A stretch of 64,000 nt of DNA from G963720475 sp963720475 (GTDB lineage Bacteria; Actinomycetota; Thermoleophilia; Solirubrobacterales; Thermoleophilaceae): assembly GCA_963720475.1 (NCBI GenBank), contig OY970394.1, forward strand, positions 372,001-436,000, read 5' to 3'. The notes below the pieces were generated by a model that was given only the letters and a program-made list of their open reading frames with translations, was not told where the DNA came from and did no database searches. Position 1 is the first letter of the stretch. Each line of letters starts with the position of its first letter. A program made the translations under genes and the position numbers. This document shows positions 27,361 to 35,423 of the stretch, piece after piece.

Positions 27361-29311
27361 GGAATAGCCGCACTACCTTGCTGGCGGTCGGCGAGTTGTT
27401 CCCGCTGCCGTCGGTTGCGTGAATCTGCACCGTTACCCGGAGCGAGCGGGCGTCGGCCAACTTCGTCCTAGCGCGCGCGGTCGGCTTGACGACCAGCGTC
27501 TTCACGCCGGTCGGTGCTTGGGAGACCGTTGGTCGACCGATGGCCGGCTTGAGCCCCTCTTTCTTGGCAGTGTCTCTGCTGATCGCGAGACCGCCGCTTA
27601 GTTGACAGCCTTCCGAGCAGGCAGCCCTTACGCGCAGCCCACGGCGAAGAAAGTCGCTGAGCTTCTGCTTCTTCCCAACCGTCAGCGTCACGCCGGGCGC
27701 GTCCAGGTCTGGTGCAGCAGCGATCGCTGAGGGAGTCGCGGCGGTTGCGGACCCGCTCGCGCCGTACTCGTTGCTCGCCACGGAGGTGACCCGCAAACGG
27801 TGGCCGACGTCCGCTGCCGTCGGAGCGTATGTGTGACCGTTCGCCCCCGCGATCGGCTCACATTGTTCGCCCGCGGCATCACAGCGGGACCAATAAGGGC
27901 TTTGGGAGCTGACCTTCGCTCGAGGGCTCCAGCCGAGCCTTGCCTCGAGCTGGTGGCCGACGGCGGGATTCCCCTCGATCGATGAGCCACGATCGACGAA
28001 CGGTGGGATCGGCAGGAGCGCGACGTGAGCATTGCTCCCGCTCCTAACCGCGCCCCGGAAGGTGGCCTGAGTGTTCTGGAAGTCACCCGGCGCCAAGAAG
28101 AGATCCCCCGAGTAGATGTTGCTGGTCCCAAGCAGCTGGGGGTAGGCGCCAAGGCCGGTCTCGAAGCCGTGCTTGGTCAGGGACGGCGCGAACCCGCGCA
28201 GGAAGGCATCCAGACTGCAGGCCGTGGAGTTCGGCTGATCGCTGCAGCGAATCGAGGACGAGTAACTGCCATCGGGCATGCGATTGGAAATGAGCCGCCG
28301 CTGGCCGAGGCTCTCCTCCCGATACTGGACACGATCCATCATCCCGGCGCGCCACAGCTCGAAGAATTCGGCCACAGTCGGCGAGTGCCCGCTCGCTGGT
28401 AGGAGGAGGTCGAAGTTGAACGACGGGTCGAAGATGCGGTAGTCCGTTCCCCCTTGCCCGTCCGAGAACGGCACTAGCACGGTCACGTGGCGCAGGTCGC
28501 CCGAGTCGTCACCGAAGAGAACCGGGAAGCTCGGGATGCCGAACAGTGCAAGGACCTTCTTGTAGAAGTCGGCCGCGCCGCCGCAGAAAACCCCTCCGCG
28601 GTTCACGGCAAAGAAGTCGTAGTAGAGCTCCGACGCGCCCCGCTGGTAGCTGTCCATCGGTAGCGTGCCTCCTCCACGGGCGAAGGTCACGCGCGGGGCA
28701 ACCCAGCCGAGAATCGCCTTGGCCGCCGTGTGGCGATCGCCAGCGGCGACAGCGCTTGCGAGCCCCGGAGCTTCGGCGAGGATGTGGTTCTTGAGACCGC
28801 TGTCGGTCGTGCACGTCGCGGTGCAGTCCTCGATCCGCAGCACCCGGATCCGGTACTTGGCCTCCTCCGCGCGATAGAAGAGCAACTCGACATCGCGGGC
28901 GTTGGTGACCCGCCAGGTGTCAACCCCATCCGGTGCGGCGTACCACTCCCGATCCCCTGCCTGGGAGACCCGGAGGTTGAACGCGCCCTCGACGCGCTCT
29001 CCCTGCACCGTGACCCGGTAGACGCGGTTCGGGTCGAGGGAGGCGCGGTAGTAAACGCCCTCGCCGGAGGAAGGCGGCGACGTGGTCTCGATCAGCGTGC
29101 CCTCGGCGTCGTCCGTGATCGTCGGCGTGCCGAAGGGAATGCGTGCCGTGAAGGCGGCCGCGTCCGCGGTCGAGGGCGAGACCAGCGCGAGCCAGCAGAA
29201 GACGACTAGGAAGCTAAGGAGAAACGGTCGAAGCAAGAGGTGAATCGGGCGTGCCGTGGGCCCTTCCGATGGTACTCCCGCCTCAGTCGCTTCGCGCGAC
29301 CCCGCTCCCAC
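27356..29311 (-). CDS. secreted transglutaminase-like cysteine protein with Ig-like domain
   Basis: A 651-residue exported protein with a signal peptide at about 24-52. Residues 170-310 look like a transglutaminase/papain-superfamily core: Cys243 in GGVFCGGAADFYKKVLALFGI, His275 in DLRHVTVLVPF and Asp295 in YRIFDPSFNF fall in the expected Cys-His-Asp order. A beta domain with the CEPIAGANGHTYAPTAADVG pattern (about 480-540) and a final sandwich domain follow. It may crosslink or cleave peptides outside the cell. It is 12 bases downstream of the CHRD-like gene in one operon, enclosed by 33-base repeats. The start is uncertain. Confidence 0.7.
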   Translation of the reverse strand: MGAGSREATEAGVPSEGPTARPIHLLLRPFLLSFLVVFCWLALVSPSTADAAAFTARIPFGTPTITDDAEGTLIETTSPPSSGEGVYYRASLDPNRVYRVTVQGERVEGAFNLRVSQAGDREWYAAPDGVDTWRVTNARDVELLFYRAEEAKYRIRVLRIEDCTATCTTDSGLKNHILAEAPGLASAVAAGDRHTAAKAILGWVAPRVTFARGGGTLPMDSYQRGASELYYDFFAVNRGGVFCGGAADFYKKVLALFGIPSFPVLFGDDSGDLRHVTVLVPFSDGQGGTDYRIFDPSFNFDLLLPASGHSPTVAEFFELWRAGMMDRVQYREESLGQRRLISNRMPDGSYSSSIRCSDQPNSTACSLDAFLRGFAPSLTKHGFETGLGAYPQLLGTSNIYSGDLFLAPGDFQNTQATFRGAVRSGSNAHVALLPIPPFVDRGSSIEGNPAVGHQLEARLGWSPRAKVSSQSPYWSRCDAAGEQCEPIAGANGHTYAPTAADVGHRLRVTSVASNEYGASGSATAATPSAIAAAPDLDAPGVTLTVGKKQKLSDFLRRGLRVRAACSEGCQLSGGLAISRDTAKKEGLKPAIGRPTVSQAPTGVKTLVVKPTARARTKLADARSLRVTVQIHATDGSGNNSPTASKVVRLFR

Positions 29312-29323
29312 GCCTCGGGTGCT

Positions 29324-30547
29324 TCAGGGTGAGAAGACCTGCTCGACGCTCGAAGCGAACTTCACGCCCGGCAAGGAGCCTGCGGTCGTGTTCGGATCGG
29401 TGATTGGCCCGGCAATCTCGCCTTGCGGGAAGAAGGACGTGTTGACTCGGATGTGCCTGCCAGGTGAGCCGCTCAGCGTTGAGATACTCGTGGCGAGCGC
29501 CGGGTCAGTGTCCGGGTCAACCCGGTTCGCGAGCGATAGAGCGCGATGGGCTCCGAGTGTGGGTAGCCATCCGACAGTCCCGAGGCTGTAGGTGACGGGG
29601 CCGGGCATGAGCCGATCGCCGCTGTTCATGGTCGAGCTCGTGATCTTGCCGCCGATCAAGTCGGTCACGAGGACGTCGAGGTCGAATGTGCGCTGATCAC
29701 CAGCGTCGACTCGTAGCGCCGCATAGCCCAACCCCGGACTCGGGGGTGTCCCGTTGGCTCCTTGGATTCCAAGTGTTGTGAGGCGGGCCTCGTAGTAGCG
29801 CCACTGCGGAGCGATTGGCGCAGATGGGCAGCAGGCACGAGTGTCGAGCTGATCCGTTCCCGCTCCCATGGATAGGAACCCGCCGTGGAGGTCCATGAAC
29901 CCCGGGTTGGAAGTGAAGGCAATCCGATCGTTGCCAGCGCCCGTGAAGACATTGAGCAGCTTCGACTGCTTGTCGATCACGACGTTGTCGTTATTCGAGC
30001 CCGTCATCACGGTCAACTTCTCGACGCTCGAGCGCGTAATCGGACCCGGATACCCGCTGACGGAGGTGTCGGTCAGCGTGAGGTTGCGCTTCCCGTCGCC
30101 GAGGCTGTCGACCAACAGCATGTCGTAGCCGACGCCGCCATTTGCGACGAGTTGGCCGCTGTAGTTCTGGGCGCCGGCTCCGACCGGCGGGGCGCCCAGA
30201 CGAATCAGATCGTCACCGCCACCTGCATTGACAACGATCTTGGACGAGCTCGCCGTCGGTAGGTACTGGTTGCCCGACTTCGAGGTGTCGAAGTCCAGAT
30301 CGCTTGCGAACTGAGTGTCGCCCTTGTCGAACCGGTCGTGCATCATGCGCGGGCCGGCGGAGCGCAGTACGAGTCCGTCAGAGGCGTTCGGAGTCGAGCC
30401 TGCCTCAACGAACGTCACGGTCGTCGTCGGCGTCGAGGTATCCATGACCGCTTTGTAGCGGGCGTCGGCGGTCGCGGTAGCCGTGAGCGCCGGTACGAGA
30501 AAAGCCAGCCCTAGCAGGGCAGCGCGGAGAGGCCGATTCATACGCAC
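29324..30547 (-). CDS. secreted protein with CHRD-like C-terminus
   Basis: A 407-residue exported protein with a signal peptide ending TADA. The centre has short calcium-loop-like repeats (NAGGGDDLIRLG, FTGAGNDRIAF) suggesting a small RTX-like beta-roll. The C-terminal 100 residues end HIRVNTSFFPQGEIAGPI, which matches the end of CHRD domains (usually His-rich, ending GEIRGQI). CHRD domains are of unknown biochemical role, often extracellular. First gene of a two-gene operon with the transglutaminase-like protein. Confidence 0.65.
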   Translation of the reverse strand: MRMNRPLRAALLGLAFLVPALTATATADARYKAVMDTSTPTTTVTFVEAGSTPNASDGLVLRSAGPRMMHDRFDKGDTQFASDLDFDTSKSGNQYLPTASSSKIVVNAGGGDDLIRLGAPPVGAGAQNYSGQLVANGGVGYDMLLVDSLGDGKRNLTLTDTSVSGYPGPITRSSVEKLTVMTGSNNDNVVIDKQSKLLNVFTGAGNDRIAFTSNPGFMDLHGGFLSMGAGTDQLDTRACCPSAPIAPQWRYYEARLTTLGIQGANGTPPSPGLGYAALRVDAGDQRTFDLDVLVTDLIGGKITSSTMNSGDRLMPGPVTYSLGTVGWLPTLGAHRALSLANRVDPDTDPALATSISTLSGSPGRHIRVNTSFFPQGEIAGPITDPNTTAGSLPGVKFASSVEQVFSP

Positions 30548-30643
30548 TTCCAGTTCACCCGATCCAGGGTAGCCCGAAAACTGGGAGTTGGCGTGACTGC
30601 ACCGCCCTGGGTCGATCCAAGCGTCTCGGACGCACAGTTCGCC

Positions 30644-30712
30644 GCCGAGGCAGGATTAGAACCTGCGGCCTACTCCTTAGGAGGCCAGGTAGCGCGCTCG
30701 CAACAGCTGAGC
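30644..30712 (-). repeat. broken tRNA-like sequence
   Basis: Read on the minus strand it has a D-arm (GCTC/GAGC), an anticodon-loop-like CTCCTAAG, and a perfect T-arm GCAGG-TTCTAAT-CCTGC followed by CTCGGCG. The 5' acceptor strand does not pair with the 3' one, and the anticodon stem does not close, so it is not a working tRNA. It looks like the 5' half of one tRNA joined to the 3' half of another, possibly an Arg(CCT) type. Confidence 0.45.
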
Positions 30713-30734
30713 AGCGTTCAGTGCTGGTGCGGGT

Positions 30735-30767
30735 GTCCGACGACTCTGAGGCTCTGACGGACGCCGG
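30735..30767. repeat. 33-base direct repeat, copy 2
   Basis: Identical to 27163-27195, where it forms the end of rep. This copy is not part of a rep-like gene; similarity stops at the edges of the repeat. Confidence 0.7.
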
Positions 30768-30923
30768 CTGAGCACCGCGAGCAGCGACTCCGCGCTCATC
30801 AAGCGCTGCGGAGGAGCGGGCGAGCGGGCGCGATCCCGTAGCCGTGGGGACGAGGCCCACGCGGGGCGATTTCGAGCAGGACGCCAGGGTACAGCTCTAG
30901 AACCCTCCCGATTCGGCACGTAG

Positions 30924-32381
30924 TCAGCGCTGTTCGCCAAGCGTGACCGTCATGGTGCGGGGTTCCCTGCGCTCACCTGGGAGGTTGGACACGGTTCCGC
31001 TGACCTGAATCCGGAGCTTCCCGCGCTTCGCAAGAAGGCGCTTGGCTTCCCGCTTCAACCGGATTGTCGTCGACCCGGTGTGTGCGCTCTTCCCAACTCG
31101 CACGCGCCGGGGGGGTCGGCCGCCCACTCGGAATCGCTCCACCGTCGTAAGGGTCAGGTAGCGCGTGAAGCACTTGACCTCGCAGACGGGATCGAGGATC
31201 ACACGGCCATCCCTCACCTTGGGTGCCGTCGCCAGCCGCAGGGGGCAGGGCCGACGCTTCTCGATCAACGGTGGAGTCGCGACGTCCTCGACGCGGATCA
31301 CGGCTCGATGGCAGCCGGCCTGGACCCAGGCGAGTCGTTTGCCGTCGAAGTCGAAGACGCTCGAGTCGGGATAGAAGGCTTTCGCGTCGGACGACCGAAG
31401 TAGCCGCACCCTGCCCGTGAAGTCAGTTACTCCAACCTCATACAAAGAGCGGTCCGTCATCGGTAGGCCGCCGCGCGCGAACACGATCGTGTCGCCGGTC
31501 ACTTTGGCCTGGTAGGAGTTGCGCGTCTGGACGGGGATCTTGTGCAGGTACGGTTCGTCCGCACTCGCCCACGCAAGCTCCGCCTCGTAGTGACCGACGT
31601 CCTCGCCGGGAGGAGTGACCCCACGAGAGATTGCGACCACGACCCGGCCGTCGTCCCGGACATCCAGAGTGTCGACGCGGAGCTTTAGCGCCTCCTTGGG
31701 AATTCGGTAGACCTCGCGGTCGGCAATTCGGTCGAAGACAACGACGTCGGACTCGCTGTGGTTGGCGCTCTGGTCACGCGGGGCGGATAGCCAAGCCATA
31801 TAGCGACCCGCCATCTGGACCTCTCGCACCTGTGTTGGAAGTGGGCGCGGGGAACTCGTGGATGACGAGAAATCGCGCAGCGTGTTCTCACTGCAGTTAG
31901 GCCCGCGAGCGGCGACGAGCTCGTCTTCGATCGCGATCGATGAACTGGGGACGTTGAACGCACCAAAATGGAAGTGGTCGCAGCGCGGCGAGAGTTCGCG
32001 GAATGGGCCTTCGAGCGGCCCGCTCAGGACTTGGATCTGTGTTGGGGCGTCGCCGTATTTGCTCTGCCGTCCCGGGTAGGCGTCTTGAATCACGAGTCGA
32101 GTCCTGGACGCGGCAAGCAATGGGCTATCAGCTTGAGAAAGGGGTGGCACCGAGTGGACGACTACCGGTTTGTTCGGGTAGCGCGCGACTTTGACGTCGT
32201 ATCCCTCGTCGGCCTGATGCCCCTCCGCCCAGACCACCGAATCCCCTGCGAGGACAGGGCCTGCGCGCGGAACGAAGTCAGGCCCAGAGACTCGAAAGGT
32301 CTCGACAGCTGCGGGTGCGACGGCGGGTGTGATCAGAGGGCAGGCGACTATCGCGGCCACCGCGAGCCCTCGTTTCGTCAC
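30924..32381 (-). CDS. secreted beta-propeller-like protein
   Basis: A 485-residue exported protein. The GTG start has GGGAGG seven bases upstream; the signal peptide ends VAPAA. The body repeats a pattern of short strands (VLAGDSVVWAEG, MAGRYMAWLSAP, VTGDTIVFARGG, FDGKRLAWVQAG) that resembles the blades of TolB/WD-type propellers. A Cys-containing region and a basic C-terminal beta domain follow. No catalytic residues are seen. It is in the island and probably cargo. Confidence 0.65.
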   Translation of the reverse strand: MTKRGLAVAAIVACPLITPAVAPAAVETFRVSGPDFVPRAGPVLAGDSVVWAEGHQADEGYDVKVARYPNKPVVVHSVPPLSQADSPLLAASRTRLVIQDAYPGRQSKYGDAPTQIQVLSGPLEGPFRELSPRCDHFHFGAFNVPSSSIAIEDELVAARGPNCSENTLRDFSSSTSSPRPLPTQVREVQMAGRYMAWLSAPRDQSANHSESDVVVFDRIADREVYRIPKEALKLRVDTLDVRDDGRVVVAISRGVTPPGEDVGHYEAELAWASADEPYLHKIPVQTRNSYQAKVTGDTIVFARGGLPMTDRSLYEVGVTDFTGRVRLLRSSDAKAFYPDSSVFDFDGKRLAWVQAGCHRAVIRVEDVATPPLIEKRRPCPLRLATAPKVRDGRVILDPVCEVKCFTRYLTLTTVERFRVGGRPPRRVRVGKSAHTGSTTIRLKREAKRLLAKRGKLRIQVSGTVSNLPGERREPRTMTVTLGEQR

Positions 32382-32458
32382 TCCCACACCTCCCGCAACC
32401 CCCAGGGTAGGGGGAGTTGCGGCCCCCATCGGTCAAGACAGCGGCCCGCGCGGAACCT

Positions 32459-32746
32459 CTAGCTCACGTAGTCGGGGTCCGACATCTCGATGGCGAACGC
32501 CACATTGAAGATGACGGCGAACCAGACTACGACCATCGCAACGCTCACGACCGCCCATATCCCAGCGGCCAACAGGCTCCGCTGCCAGCGGCGAGCTAGG
32601 TAGAAGGTGACGGCTGCTGGTGCGAGGAAGTGGAAGACGACGGCGACTACGAGAACCACCCCACCCCAAGTTCCGTGGTCATTCACCCAGTTCCCCTCGG
32701 GAACAAGAACATGCAGCACCGCTGACGCGTTGGAGAGAAGCGGCAA
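32459..32746 (-). CDS. small membrane protein
   Basis: About 95 residues with at least two membrane helices (GGVVLVVAVVFHFLAPAAV and AAGIWAVVSVAMVVVWFAVI). The TTG start is poor. The frame stays open for another 80 bases upstream and reads like a natural N-terminus (RRYLLSTIALVALPLL) but has no standard start codon there. No family recognised. Confidence 0.5.
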   Translation of the reverse strand: MPLLSNASAVLHVLVPEGNWVNDHGTWGGVVLVVAVVFHFLAPAAVTFYLARRWQRSLLAAGIWAVVSVAMVVVWFAVIFNVAFAIEMSDPDYVS

Positions 32747-33035
32747 GGCGACCAGGGCGATGGTGCTGAGCAGGTAGCGCCTCGGGAGGCGTGCGAAGCG
32801 CGTGTGCTGGCTGCTGGCCTCGACCTCGGCGCTTACCCTGTCGTTATCGGTCTAGGAGCGGGCTAGCTTGACGAAAGCCGCGCCGCGCGCGCTGAGCAGC
32901 CCGCCGAGGCCGTGAAGTTTCATGGGTGGCTCTCGTGCCCGTGAACTATCGTCGGGCGACGCGTGAAGCGTCTCCCGCGCCTGAGGTCGGCAGAAAACCG
33001 CCGTGCGCGCACGGCGAGGTGTGACGATTCCCGCA

Positions 33036-33260
33036 ATGAGTACGACATCACTTCCGTCTGAGCTCGTTCAGGTCCAGGGAACCGCGATGCGCGTGGTGAG
33101 CGCACTCGATGCCCTCGAAGGCGACGAGGGCGCATACGAACTCTTGCTCTCTTTGGCGACGCCACGCGGCGCAGCGCTTCCACTCACTCCAACCCACCCC
33201 GACGATCCACTCGACCGAGACGACCTTCTCGGCGACCTCTTGGACGGGGACGCGGCCTAG
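33036..33260 (+). CDS. small acidic island protein
   Basis: A 74-residue acidic protein (MSTTSLPSELVQVQGTAMRV opening, DPLDRDDLLGDLLDGDAA end) without recognisable domains. It ends nine bases before the next gene, which starts after a strong ribosome site, so the two are probably co-transcribed. Small paired genes like this near the edge of an integrated element are often its accessory or regulatory functions, but nothing here shows which. Confidence 0.45.
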   Translation: MSTTSLPSELVQVQGTAMRVVSALDALEGDEGAYELLLSLATPRGAALPLTPTHPDDPLDRDDLLGDLLDGDAA

Positions 33261-33269
33261 GAGGCCAGG

Positions 33270-33782
33270 ATGCCGAACGAACCGCGCACACCGTCGCCCC
33301 TTGCCAGTGGTCCTCTGCCCCCCGGTGCTTCGGTCGAGCACCGTGGGAACAGTCTCCGCTGCCCGAGCGTGCCTTCGGCCGTCGGAGCGAGCGCGTTTGC
33401 ATTGCCGGTCGCGGCTGATGAGATCCGCCCCTGGAAGATCCCGACCGCACCGCGGTTCCCGATCACCCCAGGAACGATCCTCCACCTCTACCGCCGCGCC
33501 CTTGCAGTCGGCGAGGCCAACGAGGTGGATACTGCCCTTCTCGCTTCAGAGCCCCTTCGCGCGACGCTCTGGCAAATCGCGGAGGGGATTTACGAACCCG
33601 CCGCACCGATAGCTGCTCGGGTGGACCAATATCTGCGTCAGCGCAAGCGACAACTCAATGTGCCTGTGACGCCGTTCACCGAACGGCGGCGCGAGCTGGG
33701 CGCAGAGCAGCTCTTTGCGCTCGCCGTATGGCTGATGCTCTCCGGGATTGAGGCTTGGACGAGCGGAGACCGCTCAATCTAA
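33270..33782 (+). CDS. island protein of unknown function
   Basis: A 170-residue protein with a strong ribosome site (TAGGAGG, five bases before the ATG). The N-terminal 60 residues are Pro/Ser-rich and probably disordered; the rest is helical (GTILHLYRRALAVGEANEVD, LRATLWQIAEGIYEP, ARVDQYLRQRKRQL, ALAVWLMLSGIEAW). No family recognised. It is the last gene before the intact tRNA-Arg and so at the right edge of the island. Confidence 0.5.
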   Translation: MPNEPRTPSPLASGPLPPGASVEHRGNSLRCPSVPSAVGASAFALPVAADEIRPWKIPTAPRFPITPGTILHLYRRALAVGEANEVDTALLASEPLRATLWQIAEGIYEPAAPIAARVDQYLRQRKRQLNVPVTPFTERRRELGAEQLFALAVWLMLSGIEAWTSGDRSI

Positions 33783-33938
33783 GTTTCGATTTGAGCCCTT
33801 TTTTTGGCCCAGCGAGCGGGCCCGGCCTGCTGTTCACTAGTGCGAGGCTCGCGTCGGTAGTTAGAGCCATCGTTAGATGAAACGACTCCGCAAGATAGGC
33901 GGAACACCAGATTTGCACTCTTTGCAGGAACTTTCTAG

Positions 33939-34012
<74 letters not shown>

Positions 34013-34082
34013 TTGCGCGAGACAGCGTAGCGAGCGGCGCGCGGCCGGCGAGCGCGCGCGGGGAACGTGAGACGATGGGAAC

Positions 34083-35360
34083 GTGCTCGGGAGGACCTTG
34101 GTCGTGCTGTGCCTTGCGGTCGCGGCGATCGTCGGCGGCGCCTCACGCGCCGAGGCGGTCGACTACGCGCCTGTTGACGCTCGCGGTGCCGCCCTCACCC
34201 AGCCGGAGCGCGAGCTCGCAGCGAGCCTCGATTGCACCGACGACGTCCGCAACGCGGAGCGCACGCCCGTCCTGATGCTCGCCGGCACGACGGTCAACAC
34301 CGAACGCGACTACTCGTGGAATTACGAGCGCGCCTTCAAGGCGACGCGAACCCCGTTCTGCACCCTCGACCAGCCCGGTCCGGCCCAAACGAACATGGAC
34401 GACGCCCAGACGCGCGGCGAGTTCGTCGTCTACGGGATCAGGCGCATGCACGAACTCGCCGGACGCCGGATCGCGGTGATGGGCCACAGCCAGGGCGGGA
34501 TGGTGATGCGCTGGGCGCTTCGCTTCTGGCCCGACACACGCTCGCTCGTCGAGGACGTGGTCGGAATGGCGCCGAGCAACCACGGCACGTCGGTCGCCGA
34601 CGCCGCATGCATCCCCGGGTGCTCGGCAGCGATCTGGCAGCAGCGCTCGAACGCGGACTTCATCAACGCGGTCAACTCCCGCCAGGAGACCTTCGACGGC
34701 ATCGACTACACGGCGATCTACACGCGCTACGACGAGGTCGTGACCCCGAACTCCGACAGCCGCGGCAGCTCGTCGCTGCGGCCTGGGCCGGGGCGGATCA
34801 CGAATGTCGCGATCCAGGACATCTGCCCCACCGCGACCAGCGAGCATCTTCTCGTCGGCACGATCGACCCGGTCGCCTATGCGCTATTGCGCGACGCGCT
34901 TGCCCACGATGGGCCGGCATCGCCCGCGCGGGTCCCCCGCTCCGTCTGCTCCGAGCTGCTGATGCCGGGTGTCAACCCGTCCACCTTCCTGCAGGACCTC
35001 ACCGGGGCGGCGACGGTGCTCGGGCTCGAACTGGTCGGCTATCCCCACGTCCCGCGCGAGCCCGCGCTGCGCTGCTACGTGACGGGCACCTGCCCGGCGG
35101 AGCCCGCCCCCGCTCGCCTGAGCCTGCGCTGCATGCGCGGGGGCGGCGTTCGCGCACTGGTCACGGGCTCGTGGGTACGGGCGGTCGAGTTCCGGGTCGG
35201 GAAGAGCAAGGCCGGCCGCGCGAACGGCTCTCCGTTCAAGCTCAAGCTCTCGGAGCGAAAGCGCAAACGTGCCGGCCGCAACCGGCTCGCGGCGACCGCG
35301 CGCTTCGGAGCGATGCAGGCGCCGTTCGAGCTTACGCGGCGTCTGCCGAGCTGCGGCTAG
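34083..35360 (+). CDS. secreted CalB-like lipase
   Basis: A 425-residue exported alpha/beta hydrolase resembling Candida antarctica lipase B-type enzymes. A signal peptide is followed by PVLMLAGTTVNTERDYSWNY (oxyanion region), the nucleophile elbow VMGHSQGGMV, and YTAIYTRYDEVVTP with the likely catalytic Asp. The catalytic His is likely in the TSEHLLVG loop. Several Cys pairs fit disulfides outside the cell. The final 80 residues form a basic beta domain. It probably hydrolyses esters or lipids. It lies just outside the island, beyond tRNA-Arg. Confidence 0.85.
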   Translation: MLGRTLVVLCLAVAAIVGGASRAEAVDYAPVDARGAALTQPERELAASLDCTDDVRNAERTPVLMLAGTTVNTERDYSWNYERAFKATRTPFCTLDQPGPAQTNMDDAQTRGEFVVYGIRRMHELAGRRIAVMGHSQGGMVMRWALRFWPDTRSLVEDVVGMAPSNHGTSVADAACIPGCSAAIWQQRSNADFINAVNSRQETFDGIDYTAIYTRYDEVVTPNSDSRGSSSLRPGPGRITNVAIQDICPTATSEHLLVGTIDPVAYALLRDALAHDGPASPARVPRSVCSELLMPGVNPSTFLQDLTGAATVLGLELVGYPHVPREPALRCYVTGTCPAEPAPARLSLRCMRGGGVRALVTGSWVRAVEFRVGKSKAGRANGSPFKLKLSERKRKRAGRNRLAATARFGAMQAPFELTRRLPSCG

Positions 35361-35423
35361 CCGCAGCCAGGCGCACGCGCTCGACCACGCCGTGCTCGAC
35401 GAGCGATAGGTTCGCGCTTCCGG

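Larger units (their letters stand above)
30548..30923. other. intergenic region with tRNA-like and repeat sequences
   Basis: No convincing gene. It holds the leader of the CHRD-like gene, a tRNA-like sequence at 30644-30712 and the second copy of the 33-base repeat at 30735-30767. Such scraps are typical of a recombination joint inside an island. Confidence 0.5.

Noticed and set aside
33783..33830. T7 run and GGCCC repeat after the last island gene as a rho-independent terminator
   Set aside because: The T-run precedes the GC hairpin on the coding strand, the wrong order for a terminator of the plus-strand gene.
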